NCBI RefSeq assembly: GCF_030653815.1 | Contig: NZ_JAURYQ010000021.1 | Location: forward strand, 1 to 64,000 | Source: Rhodoferax sp. | GTDB taxonomy: Bacteria; Pseudomonadota; Gammaproteobacteria; Burkholderiales; Burkholderiaceae_C | Length of the DNA stretch: 64,000 nt | Direction: 5' to 3' | In this document: in pieces, positions 36,355 through 49,434 of the stretch | Numbering within the stretch: position 1 is the first letter of the stretch | Layout of the letters: each line of letters opens with the position of its first letter | Program-made: the position numbers and the translations under genes | The notes under the pieces: model-generated | What the model saw: the letters and a program-made list of their open reading frames with translations, nothing else | Databases searched by the model: none | What the model was told of the DNA's origin: nothing

Positions 36355-38310
36355 TCAAGCCGCTTCGATCTCGCTCGACACTTCCAGCCACTGTTCTTCC
36401 AGGCTTTGTAGTTCTTCGTTCACCGCCTTCAGGCGTTTGCCCTGGTTGGCAAAGTCCGCAGGCGGTGGCGATTGGCACAAATGGCCTTCGAGCTGGGTAC
36501 CCTCGGCCTGCAGTGTGGCCATGCGGGCTTCCAGGTCGGCCAGTTTGCGTTTGAGCGAACCGGTGGGCGCGGGCTTGTGTTTGAGCTTGGCCGCGGCGGC
36601 CGCCGCTTCGGCCTGGGCTTTGCGCTCGGCCTTGGCGGCGGCGCTGCTGGCTTCCTTGATGAGTTCGCGCTGGCGCTTGGCTTCATCCAGCAAATAACGC
36701 TGGTAGTCGTCGAGGTCGCCGTCAAAGGGTTCGACGCCGCCGTGCGAGACCATCCAGAATTCGTCGCAGACGCTGCGCAGCAGGGCGCGGTCGTGGCTGA
36801 CCAGCATCACGGTTCCTTCAAACTCATTGAGGGCCATGGCCAGGGCTTCGCGCGTGGCCAGGTCGAGGTGGTTGGTGGGCTCGTCAAGTAGCAGCAGATT
36901 GGGGCGCTGCCAGACGATCATGCACAGCACCAGGCGCGCTTTTTCGCCGCCGCTCATGCTGCCCACGGCCTGCTTGACCATGTCGCCGCCAAAGTTGAAG
37001 GTGCCCAGAAAACTGCGCAGGTCTTGTTCGCGCGTTTGCTGGCCGACGATCTTGCCGGCCGCAGTCATGTCCTTGACCAGGCGGATCATGTGCTCCAGCG
37101 GCGTGTCGGCGGGGCGCAGCACGTCGAGCTCCTGCTGGGCAAAATAACCAATGTTGAGGCCCTTGCCCTCGGTGATCTCGCCGCCGATGGCGGCCAGGTC
37201 GCGCGCGATGGTTTTCACCACGGTCGATTTGCCCTGGCCGTTAGCGCCCAGGATACCGATGCGCTGGCCGGCCAGCACCGACTTGCTGACGTTGCGCACA
37301 ATCACGGTGGGTGGCGTGCCCTCCGGTGCGTCTTCCGGCGGCGGGTAGCCAAAACTCACACCGCTCATCGACAGCATCGGGTTGGGCAGGTTGGCGGGTT
37401 CCTTGAACTCAAAGGTGAAGTCGGCCTCCGAGAGCAGCGGCGCGATTTTTTCCATGCGGTCGAGCGCCTTGACCCGGCTTTGCGCCTGCTTGGCCTTGCT
37501 GGCCTTGGCCTTGAAGCGGGCGATGAACTTTTGCAGGTGGGCGATCTTGTCCTGCTGCTTGGAAAACGCATTCTGCTGCAGTTCCATCTGCTCGGCGCGC
37601 ATGTCCTCGAACTTGCTGTAGTTGCCGCCGTAGCGCACCAGTTTGCCCGCGTCGATGTGCAGCGTGACGTTGGTCACAGCATCCAGAAACTCGCGGTCGT
37701 GGCTGATCACGATCATGGTGCCTTCGTAGCGCTTGAGCCAGGCCTCCAGCCAGACCAGCGCGTCCAGGTCGAGGTGGTTGGTGGGTTCGTCGAGCAGCAG
37801 CAAGTCAGACGGGCACATTAGCGCGCGCGCCAGTTGCAGGCGCATGCGCCAACCGCCCGAGAAGCTGTTGACCGGGTTGGTGAGTTCGGTGGTCTTGAAA
37901 CCCAGGCCCTGAATGAGTGCTTGCGCACGCGCCGGGGCGTCGTTGGCGCCGGCATCCTGCAGCGCCATGTAGGCGTGGGCCATGCGGTCGTAGTCGTCGG
38001 TGGCTTCCGCTGCGGTGACTTCCTGCTGCGCGGCTAGCAGGGTGGTGTCGCCTTCGACCACGAAGTCGGTGGCCGACTGGTCGGTCTCGGGCATGTCTTG
38101 AGCCACCTGGCCCATGCGCCACTGCGTGGGAATGTAGTACTCGCCGCCGTCCTCGTGCAGGTTGCCGTTGAAAAGCGCAAACAGCGAGGACTTGCCGGCG
38201 CCGTTGCGCCCGACCAAGCCGACCTTTTCGCCTGGGTTGATGGTGACGGTGGCACCGTCCAGCAGCACTTTGGCGCCACGGCGCAGGGTAACGTTTTTTA
38301 ATGTAATCAA
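36355..38310 (-). CDS. ABC-F family ATPase (YheS/Uup-like)
   Basis: A 651-residue soluble protein with two ABC domains and no membrane part. Domain 1 has GLVGRNGAGKSS near residue 30, signature NSFSGGW and LLLLDEPTNHLDLD. Domain 2 has GILGANGQGKST near 355, SMSGGEKARL and a second DEPTNHLDL. An interdomain linker with K/A-rich helices lies near 260-300, and a charged C-terminal coiled coil (about 540-650) resembles Uup/YheS. ABC-F proteins bind the ribosomal E site and relieve stalls. The exact paralogue is uncertain. Confidence 0.93.
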   Translation of the reverse strand: MITLKNVTLRRGAKVLLDGATVTINPGEKVGLVGRNGAGKSSLFALFNGNLHEDGGEYYIPTQWRMGQVAQDMPETDQSATDFVVEGDTTLLAAQQEVTAAEATDDYDRMAHAYMALQDAGANDAPARAQALIQGLGFKTTELTNPVNSFSGGWRMRLQLARALMCPSDLLLLDEPTNHLDLDALVWLEAWLKRYEGTMIVISHDREFLDAVTNVTLHIDAGKLVRYGGNYSKFEDMRAEQMELQQNAFSKQQDKIAHLQKFIARFKAKASKAKQAQSRVKALDRMEKIAPLLSEADFTFEFKEPANLPNPMLSMSGVSFGYPPPEDAPEGTPPTVIVRNVSKSVLAGQRIGILGANGQGKSTVVKTIARDLAAIGGEITEGKGLNIGYFAQQELDVLRPADTPLEHMIRLVKDMTAAGKIVGQQTREQDLRSFLGTFNFGGDMVKQAVGSMSGGEKARLVLCMIVWQRPNLLLLDEPTNHLDLATREALAMALNEFEGTVMLVSHDRALLRSVCDEFWMVSHGGVEPFDGDLDDYQRYLLDEAKRQRELIKEASSAAAKAERKAQAEAAAAAAKLKHKPAPTGSLKRKLADLEARMATLQAEGTQLEGHLCQSPPPADFANQGKRLKAVNEELQSLEEQWLEVSSEIEAA

Positions 38311-38356
38311 GGGGTTGCTTTTGGTTCTTAATGTTTTAGATAATGTTTTTTCCTTC

Positions 38357-38403
38357 TGTGGGGTCGACTTCGGTCGACCTGGCAGACTGAAGTCTGCCCC
38401 ACA
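38357..38403. repeat. Palindromic repeat, family B, complete copy
   Basis: TGTGGG, GTCGAC-TTCG-GTCGAC, CTGG, then GCAGAC-TGAA-GTCTGC and CCCACA: two hairpins inside terminal inverted repeats, 47 bases. It follows the prmB stop by nine bases and precedes the ABC-F start by 46. It is nearly the reverse complement of the copy inside putA. Confidence 0.88.
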
Positions 38404-38412
38404 AAAGCAAGG

Positions 38413-41706
<3,294 letters not shown>

Positions 41707-41723
41707 GGGATGCCCCTTGTGGT

Positions 41724-42548
41724 TTAGTCGCGCAGCAGGTCGTTCAAGCTGGTCTTGGCACGGGTTTGCGCGTCCACGTGCTTGACGATGATGGCGGCAT
41801 ACAGGCTGTACTTGCCGCCTTCCTTGGGCAGGTTGCCGCTGATCACCACCGAGCCTGCCGGAATGCGGCCGTAACTCACGGTGTCCGTGGCGCGGTCATA
41901 AATGGGGGTGCTCTGGCCGATGTAGACACCCATGGAAATCACCGAGTTTTCCTCGACGATAACGCCTTCGACAATTTCAGAGCGCGCGCCAATGAAGCAG
42001 TTGTCCTCGATGATGGTGGGGTTGGCCTGCATCGGCTCCAGCACACCACCAATACCAACGCCGCCGCTCAGGTGCACATTTTTGCCAATCTGTGCGCAGG
42101 AACCCACGGCGGCCCAGGTGTCGACCATGCTGCCTTCATCGACATAGGCGCCGATGTTGACAAAGGACGGCATCAGGATCACGCCCCGGGCCAGATAGCT
42201 GCCGCGGCGCGCCACGGCGGGCGGCACGATGCGCACCCCGGTGCCTTGCAGGCCGGCGGCGTCCATGTGGGAAAACTTGGTGGGGACTTTGTCGTAAAAG
42301 GCCAGGTCGCCGGCTTTCATGACCATGTTGTCGTTGAGGCGAAAGCTCAGCAACACGGCTTTTTTGATCCATTGGTGGGTGGTCCACTGGCCCACGCCCT
42401 CGCGGGTAGCCACGCGCAGCGCGCCGGTGTTGAGCCCGTCAATGACGTGCTCGACCGCATCGGTCAGTTCTTTCGGCGCCGAGGCCGCAGAGATGTTGGC
42501 GCGGTCTTCCCAGGCAGCGTTGAGGATGTTTTGCAATTGTTGGGTCAT
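41724..42548 (-). CDS. dapD: 2,3,4,5-tetrahydropyridine-2,6-dicarboxylate N-succinyltransferase
   Basis: A 274-residue left-handed beta-helix acyltransferase using succinyl-CoA in the succinylase branch of DAP synthesis. Hexapeptide repeats run through about residues 105-230 ([31 protein letters not shown], and [16 protein letters not shown]). The ATG at 42548 matches the usual start MTQQLQNIL. It follows dapC by 29 bases. Confidence 0.96.
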   Translation of the reverse strand: MTQQLQNILNAAWEDRANISAASAPKELTDAVEHVIDGLNTGALRVATREGVGQWTTHQWIKKAVLLSFRLNDNMVMKAGDLAFYDKVPTKFSHMDAAGLQGTGVRIVPPAVARRGSYLARGVILMPSFVNIGAYVDEGSMVDTWAAVGSCAQIGKNVHLSGGVGIGGVLEPMQANPTIIEDNCFIGARSEIVEGVIVEENSVISMGVYIGQSTPIYDRATDTVSYGRIPAGSVVISGNLPKEGGKYSLYAAIIVKHVDAQTRAKTSLNDLLRD

Positions 42549-42577
42549 GGCAGATGAGATTTTGAAATAAAGAAAAA

Positions 42578-43798
42578 TCAGGAGGGGCGGCTGCGAACAA
42601 ATTGGACAATGCGCTGTGCCGCTTCCAGGCACTCGGCGCTGTCGGCCACCAGCGCCATGCGAATGCGCCCGGCACCGGGATTGTGGCCCTGGGCCTCGCG
42701 CGCCAGGAACGAACCGGGCAACACGGTCACATTGTAAAGAGCGAACAATTCACGGGCAAAAACGGTGTCGTCGCCCTTCACCTTGGCCCACAGGTAGAAA
42801 CCGGCATCGGGCAGGGCCACGTCAAGCACCTCGGCCAGCACCGGGGTGACCTGGGCAAACTTGGCTTTGTAGAGCGCCCGGTTGTCCACCACATGGGCCT
42901 CGTCGCGCCACGCAGCCAGGCTGGCGGCTTGCACCACCGGGCTCATGGCGCAACCGTGGTAGGTGCGGTACAGCAGGAATTGCGCCATGATGGCGGCGTC
43001 GCCCGCGACAAATCCGCTGCGCATGCCGGGCACATTGCTGCGCTTGGACAGGCTGGTCAGGGAAATCAGGTTTTTGAAGTCGGTACGGCCCAATCTGGCC
43101 GCTGCTTCCATGCCGCCCAGGGGGGCTTCATCGCGGAAATATATCTCGCTGTAACACTCGTCCGAGGCAACGACAAAGCCAAAGCGGTCGCTCAAGTCAA
43201 ACAGCTTTTGCCATTCGCTCAAGCCCATCACCGCGCCAGTGGGGTTGCCGGGTGAGCACACAAACAACTGCTGGGTGCGCGCCCACACCGACTCGGGCAC
43301 GCTGTCCCAGTCGGGGGCAAAGTTGCGCGCCGGGTCGCTGGCCACGTAATAGGGTTCGGCCCCGGCCAACAGCGCAGCGCCTTCGTAGATTTGGTAGAAC
43401 GGGTTGGGGCAGACCACCAGCGGCTTTTGCCCGGAAGCGCTGAGCTTCGAGGGGTTGATGATGGTTTGTGTCAATGAAAACAGCGCCTCGCGCGAACCGG
43501 CCACCGGCAGCATTTGTGTCAGCGGGTTCACCTTCAGGCCGTAGCGGGTGTGCAGCCACTGGGCAAAGGCCTCGCGCAGCGCGGGCTCACCGGCGGTGGC
43601 TGGGTAGCTGGCCAAGCCACTGGGCGAGCGCTGGATGGCGTCCACCATGGCCTGCTGAATAAACGTCGGCGTGGCGTGTTTGGGTTCACCCAGGCCCAGG
43701 CTGATGGGGCTGTAGGCTGGATTGGGTGTGACACCGGCAAAAAGCTGGCGCAACCGCTCGAAAGGGTAGGGCTGCAAAAGGGAAAGCAATGGATTCAT
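42578..43798 (-). CDS. dapC: N-succinyldiaminopimelate aminotransferase
   Basis: A 406-residue class I/II aminotransferase with PLP. The cofactor Lys is in [15 protein letters not shown] near residue 245, with [11 protein letters not shown] near 183. Position upstream of dapD and the overall pattern support DapC rather than a general aspartate aminotransferase. The ATG at 43798 gives the start [16 protein letters not shown]. It is the first gene of the DAP unit; the upstream gap is filled by repeats. Confidence 0.93.
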   Translation of the reverse strand: MNPLLSLLQPYPFERLRQLFAGVTPNPAYSPISLGLGEPKHATPTFIQQAMVDAIQRSPSGLASYPATAGEPALREAFAQWLHTRYGLKVNPLTQMLPVAGSREALFSLTQTIINPSKLSASGQKPLVVCPNPFYQIYEGAALLAGAEPYYVASDPARNFAPDWDSVPESVWARTQQLFVCSPGNPTGAVMGLSEWQKLFDLSDRFGFVVASDECYSEIYFRDEAPLGGMEAAARLGRTDFKNLISLTSLSKRSNVPGMRSGFVAGDAAIMAQFLLYRTYHGCAMSPVVQAASLAAWRDEAHVVDNRALYKAKFAQVTPVLAEVLDVALPDAGFYLWAKVKGDDTVFARELFALYNVTVLPGSFLAREAQGHNPGAGRIRMALVADSAECLEAAQRIVQFVRSRPS

Positions 43799-43824
43799 GG
43801 GGCGCAATTATCCATGCTACGGTT

Positions 43825-44072
43825 GTCATTGCGAGCCCCCCGTATCCGGCCCGTTACCGCACACGGACCTTGAGCCTGAAGTTGTCATCCCGGGCTCGAC
43901 CCGGGATCCAGGAGTCCGGCAGTCATGGATTGCGGGTCGGGCCTGCCCCGGACCACGATCCGGGGTCCGCAATGACATCCAAGAGGTGAACGGTTCATGG
44001 AAAGCGAAGCGTGGCAATCCATGGAGTCCCAGGATCCCTCGATTGCCACGTCGCTTCGCTCCTCGCAATGAC
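43825..44072. repeat. Mosaic of long hairpin repeats, family C
   Basis: The dapC-murI gap (43799-44096, 298 bases) holds no gene and is nearly filled by nested palindromes. GTCATTGCGAG (43825) pairs with GCAATGAC (43969-43976). Inside it, GTCATCCCGGGCTCG with CGACCCGGGAT (from 43884) forms a second element. A third (about 44000-44072) has AGCGAAGCGTGGCAATCC and GGATCCCTCGATTGCCACG ending CGCAATGAC. Confidence 0.82.
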
Positions 44073-44096
44073 GGAAATTTCTGTGGTCGCTGACTC

Positions 44097-44918
44097 TCAG
44101 AATTGCAGTTGGTTCACCATGACATCCAGCCCCAACCAGCGCTGGGCGGCGTTGTGCAGCAGTTCGGGATCACCGGTGCTGAAAAGCAGGCACTGTCCCG
44201 GTGCGGACTTGGGTGCGAGGCACGCCAGCACGCGCCGGGTCTGGCGCGCCACCGGAGCGCCGTTGTCAAGCAGTTGGACTGCTGGCCCGACCAGAGCCTG
44301 CAAGGTCTCGCGGGCAAACGGGTAATGGGTGCAACCCAGGACCAGGGTGTCGATGTCACCTGGCTGGGCGCCAAAGCGGCCGAGGGCCTGCGCGTATTGC
44401 GTGCACAACGCAGTGGTTTGTTCCGTGTCATGGCGCTCGATCGCGTCGGCCAGGCCGTCGCAGGGCTGGCAGATGAATTGCGCCGGACCACCGGCCAGCC
44501 CGGCCAGCAGCGTCTTGAACTTCTGGCTGTTCAGGGTACCGCGCGTGGCCATGACACCGATGCGCCCGGTGTGGCTCAGGGTCATGGCGGGTTTTAGCGC
44601 CGGCTCGACGCCGATGATGGGCAACTCGGGGTGGTCCTGGCGCAGCAATTGAATGGCCGCCGCCGTGGCCGTGTTGCAGGCCACCACCAGGGCCTGGATG
44701 GCCAGATCAGGTGATTTAAGCAAATGCCGGGTGATGGCGCGCGCCCGGGCCAGCACAAAGCCCTGGTCGCGCTCGCCATAGGGCGCAAAGCCGCTGTCGG
44801 CCACATAAATGAAGTTTTCGTGCGGCAACTCGGCCCGCAGCGCCTTCAAAATGCTCAGGCCGCCGACACCGCTGTCAAACACCCCGATCGGGGGCTTGGC
44901 GTTTGCCGCTTCAGGCAC
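44097..44918 (-). CDS. murI: Glutamate racemase
   Basis: A 273-residue cofactor-independent racemase supplying D-glutamate for peptidoglycan. The two catalytic Cys are in VVACNTATA near residue 75 and LGCTHYPFA near 190; the start region is IGVFDSGVGGLS. No ATG is suitably placed; the GTG at 44918, eight bases inside the fumarase end, with GGTGG upstream, gives the normal length. Codon context and the short overlap suggest co-expression with the fumarase. Confidence 0.92.
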   Translation of the reverse strand: MPEAANAKPPIGVFDSGVGGLSILKALRAELPHENFIYVADSGFAPYGERDQGFVLARARAITRHLLKSPDLAIQALVVACNTATAAAIQLLRQDHPELPIIGVEPALKPAMTLSHTGRIGVMATRGTLNSQKFKTLLAGLAGGPAQFICQPCDGLADAIERHDTEQTTALCTQYAQALGRFGAQPGDIDTLVLGCTHYPFARETLQALVGPAVQLLDNGAPVARQTRRVLACLAPKSAPGQCLLFSTGDPELLHNAAQRWLGLDVMVNQLQF

Positions 44919-46461
44919 CGGCCACCGTGATGCCCTTGAATTCACCCGTGGCGATGCGCTTTTGCCACTCGGCCGGGCCGGTGATGTGGGCGCTGGTGCC
45001 GCCCGCATCCACGGCCACAGTCACGGGCATGTCGACCACGTCGAATTCGTAAATGGCTTCCATGCCGAGGTCGGCAAAACCCACGACCTTGGCGGTTTTG
45101 ATGGCTTTGGACACCAGGTAGGCGGCGCCGCCCACGGCCATCAGGTAGGCGCTCTGGTGTTTCTTGATGGCCTCGATGGCGACCGGGCCGCGCTCGGCCT
45201 TGCCGACCATGGCAATCAGGCCGGTTTCAGCCAGCATCATTTCGGTGAAGCCGTCCATGCGCGTGGCGGTGGTGGGGCCGGCCGGGCCAACCGCTTCGTC
45301 ACCCACCGGGTCGACCGGGCCGACGTAATAAATCACGCGATTGGTGAAGTCGACCGGCAGTTTTTCGCCATTGGCCAGCATGTCCTTGATGCGCTTGTGC
45401 GCGGCGTCGCGGCCGGTCAGCATCTTGCCGTTGAGCAGCAGGGTATCACCGGGTTTCCAGCTGGCCACCTCGGCCTTGCTCAGGGTGTTCAGGTCGACCT
45501 TTTTGCTCTTGACGTAATCAGGTGTCCAGGCCACATCGGGCCAGGTGTCCAACGAGGGCGGTGTCAGGTAGACCGGGCCGCTGCCATCCATCACAAAATG
45601 GGCGTGGCGCGTGGCGGCGCAGTTGGGGATCATGGCCACAGGTTTGCTGGCGGCATGAGTCGGGTACATCTTGATCTTGACGTCAAGCACGGTGGTCAGG
45701 CCGCCCAGGCCCTGCGCGCCGATGCCCAGGGCGTTAACCTTGTCAAACAGCTCCAGCCGGAGTTTTTCGACGTTGGAAAGCGCGACACCGCTGGCCGCCT
45801 TGGCCTGCAGCTGGTACATGTCGAGGTCGTCCATCAGGCTTTCCTTGGCCATCAGCACGGCTTTTTCGGCGGTGCCGCCAATGCCGATGCCGAGCATGCC
45901 CGGCGGGCACCAACCGGCGCCCATCGTGGGCACGGTCTTCAGCACCCAGTCAACCACCGAGTCGCCGGGGTTGAGCATGACCATCTTGCTTTTGTTCTCA
46001 GAACCACCGCCTTTGGCCGCCACGGTGACTTCGAGCTGGTCGCCCGGCACGATCTCGGAGAAGATCACTGCGGGCGTGTTGTCCTTGGTGTTCTTGCGTT
46101 CAAACTGGGGGTCGGCCACCACGCTGGCACGCAGGGTGTTGCTGGGGTCGTTGTAGGCGCGGCGCACGCCTTCGTTGATGGCGTCATCGAGGCTGCCGGT
46201 AAACCCTTCCCAGCGCACGTCCATGCCAACCTTGAGAAACACGTTGACGATACCGGTGTCCTGGCAGATCGGGCGATGGCCGGTGGCGCTCATCTTGCTG
46301 TTGGTCAGAATTTGCGCAATGGCGTCCTTGGCCGCAGGGCTTTGCTCGCGCTCGTAGGCGCGCGCCAGGTGGGCGATGTAGTCGGCGGGGTGATAATAAC
46401 TGATGAATTGCAGGGCAGCGGCGACGGATTCAATCAGGTCGGCTTGGCGGATGTTGCTCAT
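44911..46461 (-). CDS. Class I fumarate hydratase
   Basis: A 516-residue [4Fe-4S] fumarase interconverting fumarate and malate. Cluster ligands are expected at the Cys of CQDTG (near residue 67), MIPNCAATRH and GWCPPGMLGIGIGG. The N-terminal alpha domain and C-terminal beta domain (KPGDTLLLNGKMLTGRDAAHKR) are fused in one chain. Class I fumarases are iron- and oxygen-sensitive. It starts 58 bases after mnhG, which may make it independent of that operon. Confidence 0.95.
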   Translation of the reverse strand: MSNIRQADLIESVAAALQFISYYHPADYIAHLARAYEREQSPAAKDAIAQILTNSKMSATGHRPICQDTGIVNVFLKVGMDVRWEGFTGSLDDAINEGVRRAYNDPSNTLRASVVADPQFERKNTKDNTPAVIFSEIVPGDQLEVTVAAKGGGSENKSKMVMLNPGDSVVDWVLKTVPTMGAGWCPPGMLGIGIGGTAEKAVLMAKESLMDDLDMYQLQAKAASGVALSNVEKLRLELFDKVNALGIGAQGLGGLTTVLDVKIKMYPTHAASKPVAMIPNCAATRHAHFVMDGSGPVYLTPPSLDTWPDVAWTPDYVKSKKVDLNTLSKAEVASWKPGDTLLLNGKMLTGRDAAHKRIKDMLANGEKLPVDFTNRVIYYVGPVDPVGDEAVGPAGPTTATRMDGFTEMMLAETGLIAMVGKAERGPVAIEAIKKHQSAYLMAVGGAAYLVSKAIKTAKVVGFADLGMEAIYEFDVVDMPVTVAVDAGGTSAHITGPAEWQKRIATGEFKGITVAGA

Positions 46462-46519
46462 GTGGGTGTCCTCAAAAAAACCAAGTTTAACCAGAGCGCC
46501 CCAACGCCAGCCTGACGTT

Positions 46520-46816
46520 TCAGCGCAAACCCAGGTGCAACGCGGCCTTGGCCATCAGGTGAGCCGAGATCGGGGCGGTGATGAACAGGAACAGCGTGAC
46601 CAGAATTTCATGCAGGCTCAAGGTATCGCCTGTGACGCTGAAATAAACGGATGAGGCGATCAGCAGGCAGCCCACGCCCAGCGTGCTGGCCTTGGTCGGA
46701 CCGTGCAGCCGGGTGTAAAAGTCTTTGAAGCGCACCAGGCTGAGTGAGCCGATCAGGGTAAAGGCGGCGCCGGCCAGCACCAGCGCGGACAGCAGTATCT
46801 CGGTGATCAGGCTCAT
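46520..46816 (-). CDS. mnhG: Monovalent cation/H+ antiporter subunit G
   Basis: A 98-residue membrane protein with three hydrophobic segments (about residues 5-25, 40-60 and 65-85). LVRFKDFYTRLHGPTKASTLG near residue 26 is the MrpG/MnhG family signature. It is the last gene of the six-gene Mrp operon and overlaps mnhF by four bases. Confidence 0.93.
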   Translation of the reverse strand: MSLITEILLSALVLAGAAFTLIGSLSLVRFKDFYTRLHGPTKASTLGVGCLLIASSVYFSVTGDTLSLHEILVTLFLFITAPISAHLMAKAALHLGLR

Positions 46817-47082
46817 TCGATGATGTCTCCGCGCAGCAAAAATTTGGACAAGGCCACGGTGCCGACAAAACCCATCAGGGCGATCAGCAGGGCGGCTTCA
46901 AAATACAGCGGGCTGCCCAGCTGGATGCCGAGCAAAATCAGCAGGGCGATGGCGTTGATGTAGAGCGTGTCGAGCGCCAGGATGCGATCAGGCAGGCTCG
47001 GGCCCCTGAGAAGCCTGAAAAAGCTCAGGCCGAAGGCGACCGCAACAAACACAAAGGCCAGGATGAGGGCGCTGCTCAGCAT
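46813..47082 (-). CDS. mnhF: Monovalent cation/H+ antiporter subunit F
   Basis: An 89-residue protein with three membrane helices. LLRGPSLPDRILALDTLYINAIALL near the middle (Asp and Arg within helix 2) is the MrpF signature; in known systems this subunit contributes to the ion path. It overlaps mnhE by seven bases and mnhG by four. Confidence 0.93.
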   Translation of the reverse strand: MLSSALILAFVFVAVAFGLSFFRLLRGPSLPDRILALDTLYINAIALLILLGIQLGSPLYFEAALLIALMGFVGTVALSKFLLRGDIIE

Positions 47083-47564
47083 TCAAAAATCTCCTTGAGT
47101 GGGGCTTCAAAACGCGTTTTGATGGTGTGGATCAACTGCTCGGGGTCGGTGCAGTCCAGCGCGTGCACCAGCAGGGTCCGCTGGTCGGATGACAGCCGTG
47201 CGGACACGGTGCCGGGCGTCAGGCAAATGGTGTTGGCCAGCAGGCTCACTGCCAGCGCATTGGTCAAATCCAGCGGTACCTGCACAAACATCGGGTTGAG
47301 CGAACGCGGTCCGGCCAGCACCAGGCCCGCCACGGCCACATTGGCCATCAGCACATCAAACAGGAAGACACCCAGAAAACGCAGCAGGCTCAACGGACGG
47401 TGGATGCGCACACGCTCGGGCCAGAAGCCGAGCGTGAAGCGGGGAATGGCCCAGCCCAACAGCAGCCCAAGCACGACATGGCCCGGTGCCACCGTGTTGT
47501 TGAGCAGCAGCCAGACCAGCGCCAGAATGGGTGTGAGAAGAGGGTGGGGCAACCATTTCTTCAT
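47076..47564 (-). CDS. mnhE: Monovalent cation/H+ antiporter subunit E
   Basis: A 162-residue protein with two N-terminal membrane helices and a soluble C-terminal domain. NTICLTPGTVSARL near residue 110 is the MrpE signature, followed by LVHALDC. It overlaps mnhD by four bases and mnhF by seven, consistent with tight stoichiometric coupling of the complex. Confidence 0.93.
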   Translation of the reverse strand: MKKWLPHPLLTPILALVWLLLNNTVAPGHVVLGLLLGWAIPRFTLGFWPERVRIHRPLSLLRFLGVFLFDVLMANVAVAGLVLAGPRSLNPMFVQVPLDLTNALAVSLLANTICLTPGTVSARLSSDQRTLLVHALDCTDPEQLIHTIKTRFEAPLKEIFEC

Positions 47565-49096
47565 GGCCTGCCTCCCAGCACCGCGCTGATGTAGCGCGCG
47601 GGGTCAGTCAGTTGCTGCGCGGTGGCGTTTGCATAGTCAAGGGCAGGTCCGGCAAATACCGTCAAGGCCAGGATCAAGCCGAGCAGCCCGCCCACGGCCA
47701 GCAGTTCGCGTGCGCTTGAGACACCGGAAAGCGTCACATCAGCTGGGCTGGCACCCGACTTGGGCGCCTGCGCGACGGTCGCGGCCTGGCTGTTGAAAAA
47801 CACCTGGCTGCCCGCGCGCGCCAGCGCAATCACCGCCAGCAAGGCGGCCAGCAGGATCACGGCCCAGACCCAGGGCTGGCCGGGGGCCGCGCGCAAAATA
47901 AGAAACTTGCCAATAAAACCGGACAGCGGCGGCAAGCCGGTCACGGCCACCGCTGCCGCAAAAAACAGCCCACCCCAAAGCGCATGGCGTGGCATGTCGG
48001 CGTCTGGCGTGAAGCCATCACCGTGTTGCAGGCGGCGGCGCCTGATGGCGTCACTCAGCAAAAACAGCAGCGCGGCGGTGAAGGTGCTGTGCGGCATGTA
48101 ATACAGCGCGGCGGCGATGCCGTTGGTGCCCACGGCCACGGCGGTCAGCAGGGTGCCCACCGACACCAGAACCAGGTAGCCGCTGAGGCGCCCAAGGCTG
48201 TCAGCGGCCAGCACGCCCAACGTGCCGATGACGATGGTGGCCAGCGCCAGCGGCATCAGCCAGGGGTCGAACAAATGCGCCAGGGCGCCGGCGCTGTCGC
48301 CGAACAGCAGCGTGTGGCTGCGCAAAATGGCGTAAATACCGACCTTGGTCATGATGGCAAACAGCGCCGCCACCGGCGCCGAGGTCCCGCTGTAGGCGGC
48401 AGGCAGCCACAGGTGCAGCGGCAACAGGGCCGCCTTGAGGGCAAACACCGCCAGCAGCAGCAGGCCACCTGCGCGCGCCAGACCCAGCATGTCGGGTGCC
48501 AGGGTGCCCGCCTTGGCCGCCAGGTCGGCCATGTTCAGGCTGCCCATCGATGCATAGATGAGCCCGGCGGCAAACAGGAAGACGGTGGAGCCGGCCAGGT
48601 TCATGACCACGTAGTGCAGCCCGGCGCGGGTGCGCGCCGGGCCGCCACCGTGCAGCGCCAGACCATAGGAGGCGATCAGCAAAATTTCAAAAAAGACAAA
48701 CAGGTTGAACAGGTCGCCGGTTAAAAAGGCACCCGCCAGTCCGAACAGCTGCATCTGGAACAGCACATGGAAATGCCGCCCCTGACCATCGATGCCATGG
48801 CTGGCATAAATCAGCGCCCACAGCGCGAGCAGGGTGGTGATGAGCACCATCCAGGCGGACAGCCTGTCCGCCACCAGCACAATGCCCCAGGGCGCGGGCC
48901 AGTCGCCCAGGCGGTACACCAGAATGTCGCCGCCCGAGACGGCCACCAGCAAGGCGGTGGCAGCGCCAATTTGCGCCAGCACGGACACCAGCGCCAGCAC
49001 GCGCTGGGCCGGCAGCGACAAGCGCCCCAGCGCCAGCAGCAGGGTGCCGACCAGAAATGGCAGCAGAATCGGGGCGATGGGCAGGTGCGCCGTCAT
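47561..49096 (-). CDS. mnhD: Monovalent cation/H+ antiporter subunit D
   Basis: A 511-residue, about 14-helix protein of the NuoM/NuoN/MrpD family that forms one of the antiport channels. Conserved charged residues lie in FVFFEILLIASYGL (helix 5 Glu, near residue 137) and KAALLPLHLWLPAAYSGT (Lys near 222). The downstream histidine-containing DLFDPW-type elements are variable. It overlaps mnhC and mnhE by four bases each. Confidence 0.94.
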   Translation of the reverse strand: MTAHLPIAPILLPFLVGTLLLALGRLSLPAQRVLALVSVLAQIGAATALLVAVSGGDILVYRLGDWPAPWGIVLVADRLSAWMVLITTLLALWALIYASHGIDGQGRHFHVLFQMQLFGLAGAFLTGDLFNLFVFFEILLIASYGLALHGGGPARTRAGLHYVVMNLAGSTVFLFAAGLIYASMGSLNMADLAAKAGTLAPDMLGLARAGGLLLLAVFALKAALLPLHLWLPAAYSGTSAPVAALFAIMTKVGIYAILRSHTLLFGDSAGALAHLFDPWLMPLALATIVIGTLGVLAADSLGRLSGYLVLVSVGTLLTAVAVGTNGIAAALYYMPHSTFTAALLFLLSDAIRRRRLQHGDGFTPDADMPRHALWGGLFFAAAVAVTGLPPLSGFIGKFLILRAAPGQPWVWAVILLAALLAVIALARAGSQVFFNSQAATVAQAPKSGASPADVTLSGVSSARELLAVGGLLGLILALTVFAGPALDYANATAQQLTDPARYISAVLGGRP

Positions 49097-49434
49097 GCTG
49101 TGTCCCCGGCTTGCGGTGGCGCGCCATCGACATGGTCGTTGCCGAATTCTTCCCGGGCACGCAGGCTCAGCATGATGACGAAGGCCGTCATGGCAAAGCC
49201 GATGACGATGGCGGTGAGCACCAGCGCCTGCGGCAGCGGATCGGCGTAATTGGCCGCACCCGAGATCACCGGGGGCTGGCCGATGACCAGCCGACCGGTG
49301 GCAAACAGAAACAGGTTGACGCCGTAAGACAGCAGCGTCAGGCCCAGCACCACGGGGAAGGTGCGGGCGCGCAGCAGCAGATAAACGCCGCAGCCAGTCA
49401 AGGTGCCAATGGCCAGGGCGATCAGGGCTTCCAT
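49093..49434 (-). CDS. mnhC: Monovalent cation/H+ antiporter subunit C
   Basis: A 113-residue NuoK-like protein with three helices. [26 protein letters not shown] near residue 16 and [17 protein letters not shown] near 73 match MrpC, including the buried Gly-rich and Ala-rich faces. It overlaps mnhA by 13 bases and mnhD by four. Confidence 0.93.
   Translation of the reverse strand: MEALIALAIGTLTGCGVYLLLRARTFPVVLGLTLLSYGVNLFLFATGRLVIGQPPVISGAANYADPLPQALVLTAIVIGFAMTAFVIMLSLRAREEFGNDHVDGAPPQAGDTA

Noticed and set aside
43799-44096. Possible small RNA or gene in the dapC-murI gap
   Set aside because: The whole gap is explained by nested palindromic repeats.
44809-46515. 568-codon plus-strand frame opposite the fumarase
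   Set aside because: It is a shadow of a well-supported class I fumarase.
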